64,000 nt of DNA from Vibrio sp. UCD-FRSSP16_30 (GCF_001676025.1 NZ_LZFW01000008.1:1-64000); one strand, 5' to 3'; shown: positions 18,914-28,147, counted from the first letter of the stretch. Made by a program: numbers and translations. The notes: generated from the letters alone by a model not told the origin.

Positions 18914-19237
18914 CTACTTAATACTCAGGTTCACTATGGTTGAATTCTGAATTAGGACATTATTACCTGTGTTTTGAATAACACTTGATATACCAGAATT
19001 ATCCGAAAATGCGCCTGAAGCCATGATATTACTACCACTTACCGTGTTGTCGGCTACGTTACCATCAATAGCACCATCGATATCAGAAGCTAAACTTGTG
19101 AAATCCATCTCCACGTGTTTTTTTCCTCTAGATTGCTCCATGATATCGATAGATACTGCCGAGCTAGGTAACGCGATTTCTTCAGCCTGTACATAGAAGG
19201 TCAGTATTAAACTTAGTGTATACAGTGCCGAGCGCAT
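18914..19237 (-). CDS. Small secreted protein with Fap-like Q-N motif
   Basis: A 107-residue protein with a signal peptide (about 1-18) and then IALPSSAVSIDIMEQSRGKK, sharing LPSS and an R-G turn with the protein at 17667. The C-terminus SSVIQNTGNNVLIQNSTIVN carries the motif V-x-QN-x-G-x-N-x-LIQ-x-S. Such Q and N ladders are typical of functional amyloid subunits and nucleators. Small size suggests a minor or nucleating subunit, which is inference. It is the second gene of the operon. Confidence 0.7.
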   Translation of the reverse strand: MRSALYTLSLILTFYVQAEEIALPSSAVSIDIMEQSRGKKHVEMDFTSLASDIDGAIDGNVADNTVSGSNIMASGAFSDNSGISSVIQNTGNNVLIQNSTIVNLSIK

Positions 19238-19260
19238 CGTTACCTCCTAGCTACTTTGGT

Positions 19261-19755
19261 TTAGTTGCTGTGTAAGCTGGCATTGGTATTCACAGATTGT
19301 TGAACAAGTGAGTTTGCTCCAGCATTTTGCGCAACTGTTGTAATACCAGCAATGTGACTCATACCGTTTATAGAATTTGAAGTAGTAACATTGAGTGCAC
19401 CTGCGGCTGATCCTGTAGGAGGTACATCTTTGTCTTTGCTTGGCTTATCCTGACTACTACCAAAGTTACCATTAACATTGGCATCATTACCTCTGACGGC
19501 TCCCTTTAGATCTGAATTAGCGACAACAACATTTGCTTTGACGTCGATACTATTACGTTCATCATATGTAAAACTATCTCTAATATCCAATGTTGAAGTT
19601 GTTTGTGATGCAGCAGCTTCTACTGGGTCCTCTGAATCACCGCCACCACCATTACCACCACCACCATTACCACCACCACCACCACCAGCTAAAGCACTAC
19701 CACTAAGTAAAATGGCCGCAAAGGCAATTGCTAGGTTTGTTTTGTATAGACTCAT
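19261..19755 (-). CDS. Glycine-rich secreted protein, possible amyloid subunit
   Basis: A 164-residue protein; a signal peptide ending ALA (about 1-23) is followed by a run of 16 Gly broken by two Asn, then an acidic stretch. The Asn/Ser/Thr-rich body ends in ITTVAQNAGANSLVQQSVN, the same Q-N motif as in the other small proteins. The glycine tract is encoded mostly by GGT repeats, so it can change length in frame. First gene of the operon, with a good ribosome-binding site (GGGGA) before ATG, which suggests it is the most abundant product and perhaps the main subunit. That assignment is inferred. Confidence 0.72.
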   Translation of the reverse strand: MSLYKTNLAIAFAAILLSGSALAGGGGGGNGGGGNGGGGDSEDPVEAAASQTTSTLDIRDSFTYDERNSIDVKANVVVANSDLKGAVRGNDANVNGNFGSSQDKPSKDKDVPPTGSAAGALNVTTSNSINGMSHIAGITTVAQNAGANSLVQQSVNTNASLHSN

Positions 19756-20255
19756 AATAATTTCCCCGTTTCCTTTCTTCTTCAGTTGAGGTTTGTTGCA
19801 AAATACTACGTTACTCTCACAGCTCCTCGAGAGTTCTGTGATTATAGGTAAGAGAAATTAATCTGGGGTTGAGCAAATGGCACTGATCGTATGGATTGAT
19901 GTTTTATTAATATTAATTTCTTTTAAATCAGTTAATTAACGTGGTTTTTTTGAAAGGTTGTTTTGAGTATGAATAGGAATGTTAAAATAGTTTGACTAAG
20001 GTTTAGAGTGAAAATTATCAGTGAATGACTTAATTTACGGGTACTAATGATTCGAATGTTTTTACCTCCGAAAAACAAGTTCTTAACAGTAAGTATGAGC
20101 CGTTTTCGTTAGAAGAATTACGGCATGTTTAAGGCTTAGATTGGGCATGAACTCAGTCTTAGTTAGTACTAATTGCTTTCTCTATGGTTAACTTTGAACT
20201 ATATTTTTGTATAAATATTAACCAGCACAAAGGATGGTGGCATAGCTAAGTTGTC
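19756..20255. promoter_or_regulatory. Divergent control region of the amyloid-like operon and its regulator
   Basis: A 500-base AT-rich region between the minus-strand operon and the plus-strand LuxR-type gene holds no convincing gene. At 19813-19840 two inverted repeats interlock: ACTCTC with GAGAGT, and CACAG with CTGTG. They lie about 60-85 bases upstream of the operon's first start codon and could be an operator or a leader structure. Promoters for both directions must lie here. Confidence 0.5.
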
Positions 20256-20927
20256 ATGTTAGCCACTACTAGAGCGTTACCAATGAGCACTAGAAATCTA
20301 CTGATCTTAGCGGAGAAGAATCTACAGACGAGTTTGTTAGAAAAACAACTGTCATCTTGTCTAGATTTAAATGTATTAGTCTATTTACCAGAGGAAGCCA
20401 TTTCAAAAAGTCATAGTTTGGTGACTGATCTTGTATTAATTGAACATAGCTATTTATGTGCGATGGAAGGGCGGTGTTTGCTTCCGGACTTTGACGTGCT
20501 CAATTGGCCTTTGCTGGTGCATGATGTTCCTGCAAATTTAGTTGATGAAGACATTTTACGTTGGAAGCAATTGAAGGGAGTTTTATCGAAAAACGCATTA
20601 ATAAAGCACATCAATGAAAGTATTGAATATATTTTAAATGGAGGCTTATGGTTGCCACGCCCTTATATGGAGCGATTAGTCTCTAATTATCGATGCAGTG
20701 ATCTTTCTAGTGAACAACAAGATTCAGGTCTAACATCTCGCGAGCAACAAATTTTGGATCTTCTTGCCTACGGAATATCCAATAAACAGATCGCATCTCG
20801 CTTATTTTTATCTGAGAGTACTGTAAAAAGTCATATCTATAAGCTGTATAAAAAACTCAATGTTCATTCTCGACATGACGCTGTTAGGTATGCGCGAATG
20901 AATGATTACTCATTGACTAAATCCTAG
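20256..20927 (+). CDS. LuxR-type regulator of the CsgD/VpsT class
   Basis: A 223-residue protein (214 if translation starts at the ATG at 20283). It has an N-terminal receiver-like domain and a C-terminal LuxR helix-turn-helix (about 159-212, LTSREQQILDLLAYGISNKQIA, STVKSHIYKLYKKL). CsgD and VpsT control curli and biofilm matrix genes. VpsT binds c-di-GMP through a W-[FLM]-[TS]-R motif at the position where this protein has WLPR (132-135), so binding is possible but the third residue differs. It is divergent from the amyloid-like operon and is its likely regulator. Both candidate starts have weak ribosome-binding sites. Confidence 0.82.
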   Translation: MLATTRALPMSTRNLLILAEKNLQTSLLEKQLSSCLDLNVLVYLPEEAISKSHSLVTDLVLIEHSYLCAMEGRCLLPDFDVLNWPLLVHDVPANLVDEDILRWKQLKGVLSKNALIKHINESIEYILNGGLWLPRPYMERLVSNYRCSDLSSEQQDSGLTSREQQILDLLAYGISNKQIASRLFLSESTVKSHIYKLYKKLNVHSRHDAVRYARMNDYSLTKS

Positions 20928-21102
20928 CAGCTTACCTTTACTCTATTCTGAGTATTCAATTCATCGTGTAGATAGATCACATTTTTAACGCAAATTTTGT
21001 TTTAAAGCTACAATTGACCCTAAGTAGAAAGGTTTGATTAATTACAAGGTCTACCATTAAGGATGGTTAGATCTTGAAGTAGCTTAAAAGGATATAAAGC
21101 TA

Positions 21103-21663
21103 ATGAAAAAGCACATTCTCACGATTCCCCTGATGCTGTTGATTTCATCAACTGCATCCTCAGCTGAGTCTGACAATATTACATTCTCTCATTTTTATGG
21201 GGGAGTAAAATTAGGCAGTGCTAACTATGGTGACTTAGGATCATCAGTTACCGATGCTACCAGTGTCGATGACTCCCCTTTTTCTTGGGGCGCATTTTTT
21301 GGTATTCAAGCCTTACCATGGTTGGCGTTTGAGTTAGGTTATCATGACTTAGGTAAAGCCGATTTAAAGGATGTTTCGGGTAGTTATGATGCAAAAACAC
21401 TGGATTTAACCGCGAAGGGATCTTACGAATTGGTGGATCGCTTATCGGTATTCGGCAAAGTAGGCTTTCAAGCCTATGAATGGAATGCAAATGGTGAAAA
21501 TGTCTATGAAGATGACAAAGGCTGGACTCCTCATTTAGGTATTGGGGTTGAGTATCAACTTCATAAAAAATGGTCAGGAGCACTAGAGTACACTTGGTAT
21601 AATGATATTGGTGGTCCAGATATAAATTATTACGGCATTTCAGCAACTTATCATTGGTTCTAA
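21103..21663 (+). CDS. OmpA-type eight-stranded outer-membrane beta-barrel protein
   Basis: A 186-residue protein with a signal peptide (about 1-21) and alternating strands typical of small OmpA/OmpX-type barrels. Phrases are FYGGVKLGSANYGD, ELGYHDLGKADL, GKVGFQAYEW and LGIGVEYQLHKKWSGALEYTWY. The C-terminal aromatic HWF fits the BAM assembly signal. There is no peptidoglycan-binding OmpA domain. Function is unknown. It follows the VpsT-like gene in the same direction after 175 bases and may belong to the same regulon. Confidence 0.82.
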   Translation: MKKHILTIPLMLLISSTASSAESDNITFSHFYGGVKLGSANYGDLGSSVTDATSVDDSPFSWGAFFGIQALPWLAFELGYHDLGKADLKDVSGSYDAKTLDLTAKGSYELVDRLSVFGKVGFQAYEWNANGENVYEDDKGWTPHLGIGVEYQLHKKWSGALEYTWYNDIGGPDINYYGISATYHWF

Positions 21664-21688
21664 CCAGTCTCACACAGTAACGGTATAC

Positions 21689-21726
21689 AAATGCATTGGT
21701 TTAAGAATAAGCCAGTGCATTTTTTT
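21689..21726 (+). terminator. Terminator after the OmpA-like gene
   Basis: AAATGCATTGG (21689-21699) pairs with CCAGTGCATTT (21712-21722) with one G-T pair, followed by a T run. Confidence 0.87.
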
Positions 21727-22291
21727 GCATGATACTAATCAGCATCCACAGACACCTCCCAGCTTGATTTACTCTCCTTTTATCTCTTACTTTAAAGTTA
21801 ATTCTCAATGAAAATTTAGTGTTTGAGCACATTTTATTATGAAAGAATGGCTTAATCAGTGTGGTCGATCTTTTTATTGGTGTGATTTCTTTTTTTTGTG
21901 ATTTATTCCTGAAAAACAAAATATTGTTAGTTGTTGTTATTAGTATGTTTTTTTGCTTGGTCACTATTTCATACAGTAACTTTGTATTTAGAGTTAAAAG
22001 TAAGTTGTTGGCAATATTATTTGTGATGTGAATCAATTTACCTTTGCAACATTGCCGTGTTGATAGTCACACTTTTGATATAAAAATAGTTTCATTCTAT
22101 GTTTGATTTATGGTGAAATCGACTTTTATTTTTGATTTTAATTATTAAAATCAATTACTTAGCATTGATTTGGGGCGATATTCTAATCGTTTTCTGGCTT
22201 ACAACTAAATTTGCAAAGCAAATTAACTCAATTTAAATTGTAGGTAGAAATTAAAATAAATAATAAATTTTGAATATAGAAGGGATGGACA
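21727..22291 (+). promoter_or_regulatory. AT-rich upstream region of chitobiase
   Basis: 565 bases with no convincing gene (the minus-strand frame at 21701-22036 crosses the terminator and looks random). TGTGATGTGAATCAAT at 22022-22037 resembles a CRP site (8 of 10 key bases) but is about 255 bases from the start codon. A ribosome-binding site AAGGGA precedes the chitobiase ATG. Confidence 0.4.
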
Positions 22292-24943
22292 ATGTTAAAG
22301 AAGAGTTTAATCGCTACCTCTGTGATTACCGTGCTTGTGGGCTGCTCATCGGCGCAGAACTCAGTGCAAACTACAGTAGATCAACTGGCTAATAATCTTG
22401 ATATTAAATATGAAGTATTAACTAACCATGGAGCAAACGATGGTCTGAAGTGTCAAGACCTAGGTGCGGAGTGGGCATCATGTAACCAAGTTAAGATGAC
22501 ACTGACCAATGATGGTGAAGCAGTGGATTCAAATGACTGGGCTATTTATTTCCATAGCATTCGTTTGATTCTAGATGTCGATAGCGATCAATTTAAGATT
22601 ACTCGTATTACCGGTGATCTACATAAACTTGAACCCACCGATAAATTTGCTGGATTTAAAGCCGGTGAGAGTGTTGATGTTGTCTTTACTGGCGAATACT
22701 GGCAGTTATTTGAAACTGACTTCTTCCCAGGCGCATTTGTTACAGCTGACAATGCAACGCCAAAACAATTAGTGTCTCTAAGTAATGTAGACATGACGGA
22801 CTTTGTTACTGGTCTTGAAGGCGACAACCTAAAACGTACACCTGGCGATAATAATGTCTTTGCTACAGCAGCAACACGTTTTGATAAAAACAGCGACGTG
22901 AAAAAAGAAGACGTTTCAGCTGCTATCATTCCTGCACCGGCATACACCAAAGTAAAAGAAGGTACTTTAGATATCGCTGGTGGTTTGAAGCTTGATACGG
23001 CGGCATTCTCTGCTGATCAGGTACAAGCATTACAAACTCGCGCCGATCTATTAGGTGTGAACTTACAAGGTAAAACCCCACTTAAAGTGGCTATTACGCC
23101 AGCTGAATTTAAAGACGAATTCGCTAAAACAGGTGCATACACTTTAGATATCGCAAAAGATCATGTTGAAATTAAAGCATTCGATGAAGCAGGTGCTTTC
23201 TACGCAATGCAGTCTATCTTTGCTTTAGTGAACCTTGATGCACCAACGCAGCTTCCTTTGCTAGATATTAAAGATGCTCCACGCTTTGATTACCGTGGCG
23301 TAATGGTTGATGTCGCACGTAACTTCCACTCTAAAGACGCTATCTTAGCAACGCTTGATCAACTTGCGGCGTACAAGATGAATAAACTTCACCTTCACTT
23401 GTCTGATGATGAAGGCTGGCGTTTAGAAATTCCTGGTTTACCAGAGCTTACAGATATCGGTTCTAAGCGCTGTTTCGATCTAGAAGAGAAAACGTGTTTG
23501 TTGCCACAGCTAGCATCAGGTTCTACGACAGACAACTTTGGCTCAGGACACTTTAGCCGCGCAGACTACCTTGATATTTTGAAGTATGCGAAAGCGCGTA
23601 ACATCGAAGTTATCCCTGAGATCGATATGCCAGCACACGCACGAGCGGCTGTTGTTTCTATGGAAGCTCGTTACGATCGTCTGATGGCGGAAGGTAATGA
23701 AGAAGCCGCTAACGAATATCGTCTAATGGACCCGCAAGATACGTCTAACGTTACTACGGTTCAGTTCTACGATAAGAGAAGTTTCATTAACCCATGTTTA
23801 GATTCTTCATCTCGCTTTGTAGACAAAGTGATTACTGAAGTTGCTGCTATGCACAAAGAAGCAGGCATGCCACTAACAACTTGGCACTTCGGTGGTGATG
23901 AAGCTAAAAACATCAAGCTAGGCGCTGGATTCCAAGACATTACCGCAGAAGAAAAAGTGGGCTGGAAAGGTAACATTGACCTAACAGTACAAGACAAGCC
24001 ATTTGCTAAGTCGCCACAGTGTCAGGCGCTAATTAACAGCGGCGCAGTTAACGACTTTGAACATATCCCAAGTCACTTTGCAGAAGAAGTATCAAAACTG
24101 GTTGCTAAGCACGGTATTCCAAACTTCCAAGCGTGGGAAGATGGCTTGAAATACAGTGAAGGTCCAGAGTCATTTGCGACTGAAAATACTCGCGTAAACT
24201 TCTGGGAAACACTGTACTGGGGTGGCGCAACTAATGTTTATCAGTGGGCAGACAAAGGTTATCAAGTAATCGCCTCTAACCCTGATTACGTGTACATGGA
24301 TTTCCCATACGAAGTTGATGCAAAAGAGCGTGGTTACTACTGGGCGACACGTGCAACTGATACTCGTAAGATGTTCACATTTGCACCTGAAAACATGCCA
24401 CAAAATGCTGAAACTTCAGTAGACCGTGATGGTAATGGCTTTGCTGCGAAGGGCGAAGTTGCAGCCAAACCTTTCCTTGGTTTGTCGGCACAACTTTGGT
24501 CTGAAACAGTTCGTACCGATGAGCAGTATGAATACATGGTATTCCCTCGCGTACTTGCAGCTGCAGAGCGTGCATGGCATGCCGCTAGCTGGGAAAATGA
24601 GTACAAAGCAGGCGTTGAATACTCACAAGAAACCAGCCTTGTAAATAAAGATGCATTGCTATCTGATTGGACTCGTTTTGCCAATGTTATGGGTCAACGT
24701 GAACTGGCTAAGCTTGAAAAAGCAGGTATTGACTATCGTTTACCAATTCCAGGAGCAGAAGTTGTTGATGGTAAATTAGCGATGAATGTTCAATTCCCAG
24801 GTGTTGAACTGCAATACTCAGTTGATGGAACAAACTGGGTAACGTACCAAGATGATAAGCGTCCATCTGTATCAGGTGACGTTTGGATTAAGACTGTCTC
24901 TGCAACAGGAGAGAAAGAAAGCCGAGTTACAATGGTGAAGTAA
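22292..24943 (+). CDS. Beta-N-acetylhexosaminidase / chitobiase lipoprotein (GH20)
   Basis: Splits N,N'-diacetylchitobiose and short chitin oligomers into GlcNAc. At 883 residues it has the same length as the Vibrio harveyi chitobiase as I remember it. Lipoprotein signal MLKKSLIATSVITVLVGC (C18). Domains: carbohydrate-binding CHB_HEX (about 25-180), GH20b (about 200-325), catalytic GH20 barrel (about 330-790), C-terminal CHB_HEX_C (about 815-883). The catalytic pair D536-E537 lies in HFGGDEAKN. The single gene has its own terminator. Chitin use fits a marine vibrio; in that group it is usually controlled by ChiS. Confidence 0.95.
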   Translation: MLKKSLIATSVITVLVGCSSAQNSVQTTVDQLANNLDIKYEVLTNHGANDGLKCQDLGAEWASCNQVKMTLTNDGEAVDSNDWAIYFHSIRLILDVDSDQFKITRITGDLHKLEPTDKFAGFKAGESVDVVFTGEYWQLFETDFFPGAFVTADNATPKQLVSLSNVDMTDFVTGLEGDNLKRTPGDNNVFATAATRFDKNSDVKKEDVSAAIIPAPAYTKVKEGTLDIAGGLKLDTAAFSADQVQALQTRADLLGVNLQGKTPLKVAITPAEFKDEFAKTGAYTLDIAKDHVEIKAFDEAGAFYAMQSIFALVNLDAPTQLPLLDIKDAPRFDYRGVMVDVARNFHSKDAILATLDQLAAYKMNKLHLHLSDDEGWRLEIPGLPELTDIGSKRCFDLEEKTCLLPQLASGSTTDNFGSGHFSRADYLDILKYAKARNIEVIPEIDMPAHARAAVVSMEARYDRLMAEGNEEAANEYRLMDPQDTSNVTTVQFYDKRSFINPCLDSSSRFVDKVITEVAAMHKEAGMPLTTWHFGGDEAKNIKLGAGFQDITAEEKVGWKGNIDLTVQDKPFAKSPQCQALINSGAVNDFEHIPSHFAEEVSKLVAKHGIPNFQAWEDGLKYSEGPESFATENTRVNFWETLYWGGATNVYQWADKGYQVIASNPDYVYMDFPYEVDAKERGYYWATRATDTRKMFTFAPENMPQNAETSVDRDGNGFAAKGEVAAKPFLGLSAQLWSETVRTDEQYEYMVFPRVLAAAERAWHAASWENEYKAGVEYSQETSLVNKDALLSDWTRFANVMGQRELAKLEKAGIDYRLPIPGAEVVDGKLAMNVQFPGVELQYSVDGTNWVTYQDDKRPSVSGDVWIKTVSATGEKESRVTMVK

Positions 24944-24972
24944 CGTTAAAGTAGGGTGTTTACTTCCTTTTT

Positions 24973-24999
24973 GGCCAGCACTAGTTGCTGGCCTTTTTT
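24973..24999 (+). terminator. Terminator after chitobiase
   Basis: GGCCAGCA/TGCTGGCC stem with loop CTAGT, followed by TTTTTT. Confidence 0.9.
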
Positions 25000-25435
25000 A
25001 TGCCACCAATAGACGGCTTAATTTCGCTCATTTCTTTTCAATTATTTTTCTTCAAACGAATGTATCCCACCAGTTTCATCGTGAAGCATTAATCGTCGGT
25101 TTCTATTTGATAAACTAGCCTTAGAGTCGCTTGATTACAGACTGATTAGAATTCTATGGCAGTTAAAGACATGTGGTCAGGGTGAGATCACGAACGTTAT
25201 TTGAACAAAATCATGTGCATTATAGGAACAACTCTTTGTGGAATGGATTTGTGGAATGGATGCCACAATGAAGCCATCAGGATGATTTCACGGCGTCTTG
25301 TGGAGATGATGCAGATGATTGTCGATATGTTCACTCATGCGTTCGCCCTAGGCGTGTGGTAGGTTGAGGTTGATAGATTGTGTAGGGCGGGAGAGGGTAA
25401 TGAGTGTCAAGTACGTTGAGTTTTATGGCATATAC
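25000..25435. other. Intergenic region without a recognised gene
   Basis: About 440 bases between two terminators. No frame of useful length with family features was found. It holds a 13-bp tandem duplication (25236-25261) and no tRNA or obvious promoter pair. Confidence 0.5.
25236..25261. repeat. Perfect 13-bp tandem duplication
   Basis: TTGTGGAATGGAT occurs twice in immediate succession (25236-25248 and 25249-25261), in non-coding DNA. It is consistent with recent replication slippage. Confidence 0.85.
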
Positions 25436-25481
25436 AAAAGAGGCAGTGTCATTCCTTAAATATTAGGAATTAACACTGCCT
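25436..25481 (-). terminator. Terminator of the minus-strand lipoprotein gene
   Basis: AGGCAGTGT (25441-25449) pairs with ACACTGCCT (25473-25481), with an inner ATTCCT/AGGAAT helix. On the minus strand the stem is followed by CTTTTG. It lies 70 bases after the stop codon at 25551. Confidence 0.75.
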
Positions 25482-25550
25482 TGTTTGATTAGTTAATGAC
25501 TTTATTTGATTGTTTTTAAAGTATTTTCATGGTTGCTGATCAAAGCGATA

Positions 25551-26363
25551 TTATTGCTCTAATAGCCATTTTAAAATGGCAATCTTCTCTTCTTTAGATG
25601 ACTTTTCGTACCAATAAGACATCATTTCTGTTGGTTTAGCATCGCTTTTGAGCTGCGTAGTTATGTCAGTTCTATTTTCAAACGCCCATGTGCTAAATGC
25701 TTGTTGTTGTTGCGGCGTAGCTTCTGCATACCAGTACTGAACCATTTCTTCTGCTTTAGAGGTAGCAACTACTTGAGTTGTTTGTGGGGCTGCAGTGACG
25801 GCAACTGTTGGCGCTTTGTTCGCGTTCGCTTGCGCTGTTTTATGGACAGTGTCTATGTAGCCAGCTGGAACTGAAAACTCTGTGGTCATTGTTGAATTAC
25901 TTGAAACTAAGGTGAAATCTAACCCCTTTGCAGAAGCTAAACTAATATTTTCAGGGCTCATTGGAAAGGTAAAGTACTGGGTTGCAGTACAGTGCTCATT
26001 ACAGCTAGAAGTAGATTGCAGTGTTCTTTTTAATGGAAATTGCTGACCGTTATAAGTGACGGTTTTGTACTCATCATAGCTTTGGAAATAGCTTACATTC
26101 ATGGCTATATAAGATGACGATGTAACATTATTATTTAGTGGGTAGTTGTCTACAAAATTCAGTGAAGATTTCAGAATACTTGGGCCTTTAATTGCTTTGA
26201 ACTCAGGCTTATATTCCTTACCAGTCACTTGTACATGGTTCAATTGGGTATCTACGCTTGCAATCGAATTGCTGAAGTCACTAGATGAATCCAGTGCTGT
26301 ACACGCACTTAGAGCCAAAGGTGTTAATGCAACAATCCACGCCTTATTTTTATACAGCATCAT
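25551..26363 (-). CDS. Lipoprotein of unknown function with a C-terminal duplicated motif
   Basis: A 270-residue precursor; MMLYKNKAWIVALTPLALSAC is a lipoprotein signal with lipobox LSAC (C21). The central part looks like a beta-rich domain with a Cys pair (SSCNEHCTATQYF, C115 and C119). A Thr/Ala-rich linker leads to two copies of a helical motif, EEMVQYWYAEATPQQQQAFSTW and TEMMSYWYEKSSKEEKIAILKW, which share M-x-YWY-x(6)-[QE]-x(5)-W. I do not recognise the family. Good ribosome-binding site GAGAGAG. Probably in the outer membrane, as there is no Asp after the Cys. Confidence 0.78.
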   Translation of the reverse strand: MMLYKNKAWIVALTPLALSACTALDSSSDFSNSIASVDTQLNHVQVTGKEYKPEFKAIKGPSILKSSLNFVDNYPLNNNVTSSSYIAMNVSYFQSYDEYKTVTYNGQQFPLKRTLQSTSSCNEHCTATQYFTFPMSPENISLASAKGLDFTLVSSNSTMTTEFSVPAGYIDTVHKTAQANANKAPTVAVTAAPQTTQVVATSKAEEMVQYWYAEATPQQQQAFSTWAFENRTDITTQLKSDAKPTEMMSYWYEKSSKEEKIAILKWLLEQ

Positions 26364-26496
26364 AAACTCTCTCGTTTAAATTAAAGTCATTTCACAAAGG
26401 ATATTGGCTATCAAATATTCGTATACTTGTCGTCCTATTCATTGGCAATATTGAACCTTAATAGTGACTAACATTTAGTTAAATGGTGATAGAAAT

Positions 26497-26524
26497 AAAA
26501 AACGCTGACTTTAGTCAGCGTTTT
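26497..26524 (-). terminator. Terminator of the porin gene
   Basis: AAAACGCTGAC/GTCAGCGTTTT stem with loop TTTA and T-rich flanks on both strands; it serves the minus-strand porin that stops at 26579. Confidence 0.88.
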
Positions 26525-26578
26525 GATTTTATGTCAGTTACTGAGCCTTAATATAGGGCTAGCCTTCAGAAATGAGAC

Positions 26579-27634
26579 TTAGAAGCCGTATTCAAGACCG
26601 AAGCGAGTAACGATATCTGTGTCTTTTTCTGCAGTGAAGTCAGAGCGAGCTGCAACACGTACGTATGGTACAAAGCCGTTAATTACGCCCATAACCTGAA
26701 CAGATGCGATGCTGTTCGCATCATCTTGTGAAGTGCCATTTGTTTCTGAGTCAAAGTTAGCCGCGTAGCCTGCTTTGATACCTAGAGGACCATTCCACCA
26801 TTGACCAATCACAGAGATAGAGTCTTGAGTTTGCTTGCCTTTAGATACGTCAGCTTTGTTATCAACTTCTTCGTGTTTAAATGCTGCTGCGATACCAAAT
26901 CCTGCCGGAAGACCTGCTTCAAAACCAACGATGTAAGCTGAAGTTTCATCTAGGTTAGCACGAGTTGCTGCTTCTGCTGCACCCATTAGAGTTACAGTGC
27001 TGAAGCTATATTTAGCATTACCACTGTAGAAGTATGCATCACGAGTTGCGCTACCGCCGCCATTGTCGTTGTCATCACGACCAACAGACGCTGCAAAAGT
27101 GAAACCGCCGTAGTTTGCTGAGTCAAAACGAACTTGGTTCGATTGACGATCGTAGTGACCGCTGATGCCGCCCCAATCAAACGTTGCACCAAGACCTGGG
27201 TTAGAGAACGGCCAGTCAACAATTTCGTATAAAGGAGTTAGAACACGACCAACACGTAGGTTACCCCAGTCGCCTGAAGCGCCAAGGAAAGTATCACGGA
27301 AGCCAAGCACACCGCCAGAAACGCCGCCATGACCCCAATCTGTGTTATCTACATAACCAGATTCGATCTGCATAGTGATTAAGAAATTATCAACCATTTC
27401 TTTAGAAGCACGGAAACCAATACGTGATTCATTCTCAACTGCGAAACCAGAACTTGCATCACGGTTGTCAGAGACGTTGTAGTTGACCACAGATATTGCA
27501 GCAACACCGTACACATCAACATTAAAATCAGAAATAACGCCCACTTGGCCTGTTTCTGCAGCTGCTACGGAAGCTGTAGCTAACACACTTGTTAGTGCAA
27601 TAGCGATCGCTGTTTTATTGCATACCTTCTTCAT
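26579..27634 (-). CDS. General porin of the Gram-negative trimeric type
   Basis: A 351-residue outer-membrane protein with a signal peptide (about 1-26, SVAAA) and 16-strand porin features. VDVYGVAAISVVNYNV lies at the N-terminus, ENESRIGFRASKEM in the strand that precedes the constriction region, LRVGRVLTPLYEIVDWPF near loop 3, and a C-terminal FGLEYGF ends in Phe as BAM requires. It is likely a diffusion pore for small hydrophilic solutes. The nearby chitobiase makes a chitin-oligomer role conceivable, but I see no chitoporin signature. A very long AT-rich upstream region suggests complex regulation. Confidence 0.88.
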   Translation of the reverse strand: MKKVCNKTAIAIALTSVLATASVAAAETGQVGVISDFNVDVYGVAAISVVNYNVSDNRDASSGFAVENESRIGFRASKEMVDNFLITMQIESGYVDNTDWGHGGVSGGVLGFRDTFLGASGDWGNLRVGRVLTPLYEIVDWPFSNPGLGATFDWGGISGHYDRQSNQVRFDSANYGGFTFAASVGRDDNDNGGGSATRDAYFYSGNAKYSFSTVTLMGAAEAATRANLDETSAYIVGFEAGLPAGFGIAAAFKHEEVDNKADVSKGKQTQDSISVIGQWWNGPLGIKAGYAANFDSETNGTSQDDANSIASVQVMGVINGFVPYVRVAARSDFTAEKDTDIVTRFGLEYGF

Positions 27635-28147
27635 TTGTAACTCCTTGTATAGATACTTGTAGGTTGCTTCTCAGCCACTTTCTAATGTGGGGTGCGACTG
27701 TAGATGCATATAATGATGAACACTTTGTAAACTTTCAGATTTCTTTTGTTGTTTGTCGTTTATCAGTTTGTTCTGATGGAGTTATATTCGTTGCTGCTGT
27801 AAAAAACTGCAATCTAAACTTAATTTTCATCTCGAAAAATGGGATCAAGTGCACCCTTTATGTGAAAGTGGGCTCAGGATCACTATTTAAAATTGAACTT
27901 TTGTTTTCTTTGATTGGTTTAATGTTTTTTATGTATAAGTTGTTGTTTTTTATCGGATTTTATTTTGTGTGATAATATATAAATCATAATATAAATATAT
28001 TAATGAAGTGAATAAGGCGGAATTTTATTATCTACAAGCCCATGCAATCACGATGATCATGTGTGATTTGCAACTTAATTTTTTATGAGAAATAAATTGA
28101 TTCTGATAATGAAATTGAATCGCTTAGTTGGTTGTTTATTGTAACTT

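Noticed and set aside
21701..22036. 111-codon minus-strand frame downstream of the OmpA-like gene
   Set aside because: Overlaps the terminator at 21689-21726, Asn/Ile/Lys-rich as expected by chance, no ribosome-binding site.
27664..27972. 102-codon plus-strand frame upstream of the porin
   Set aside because: Phe/Val/Leu-rich composition typical of AT-rich non-coding DNA; no ribosome-binding site and no family features; it occupies the porin promoter region.
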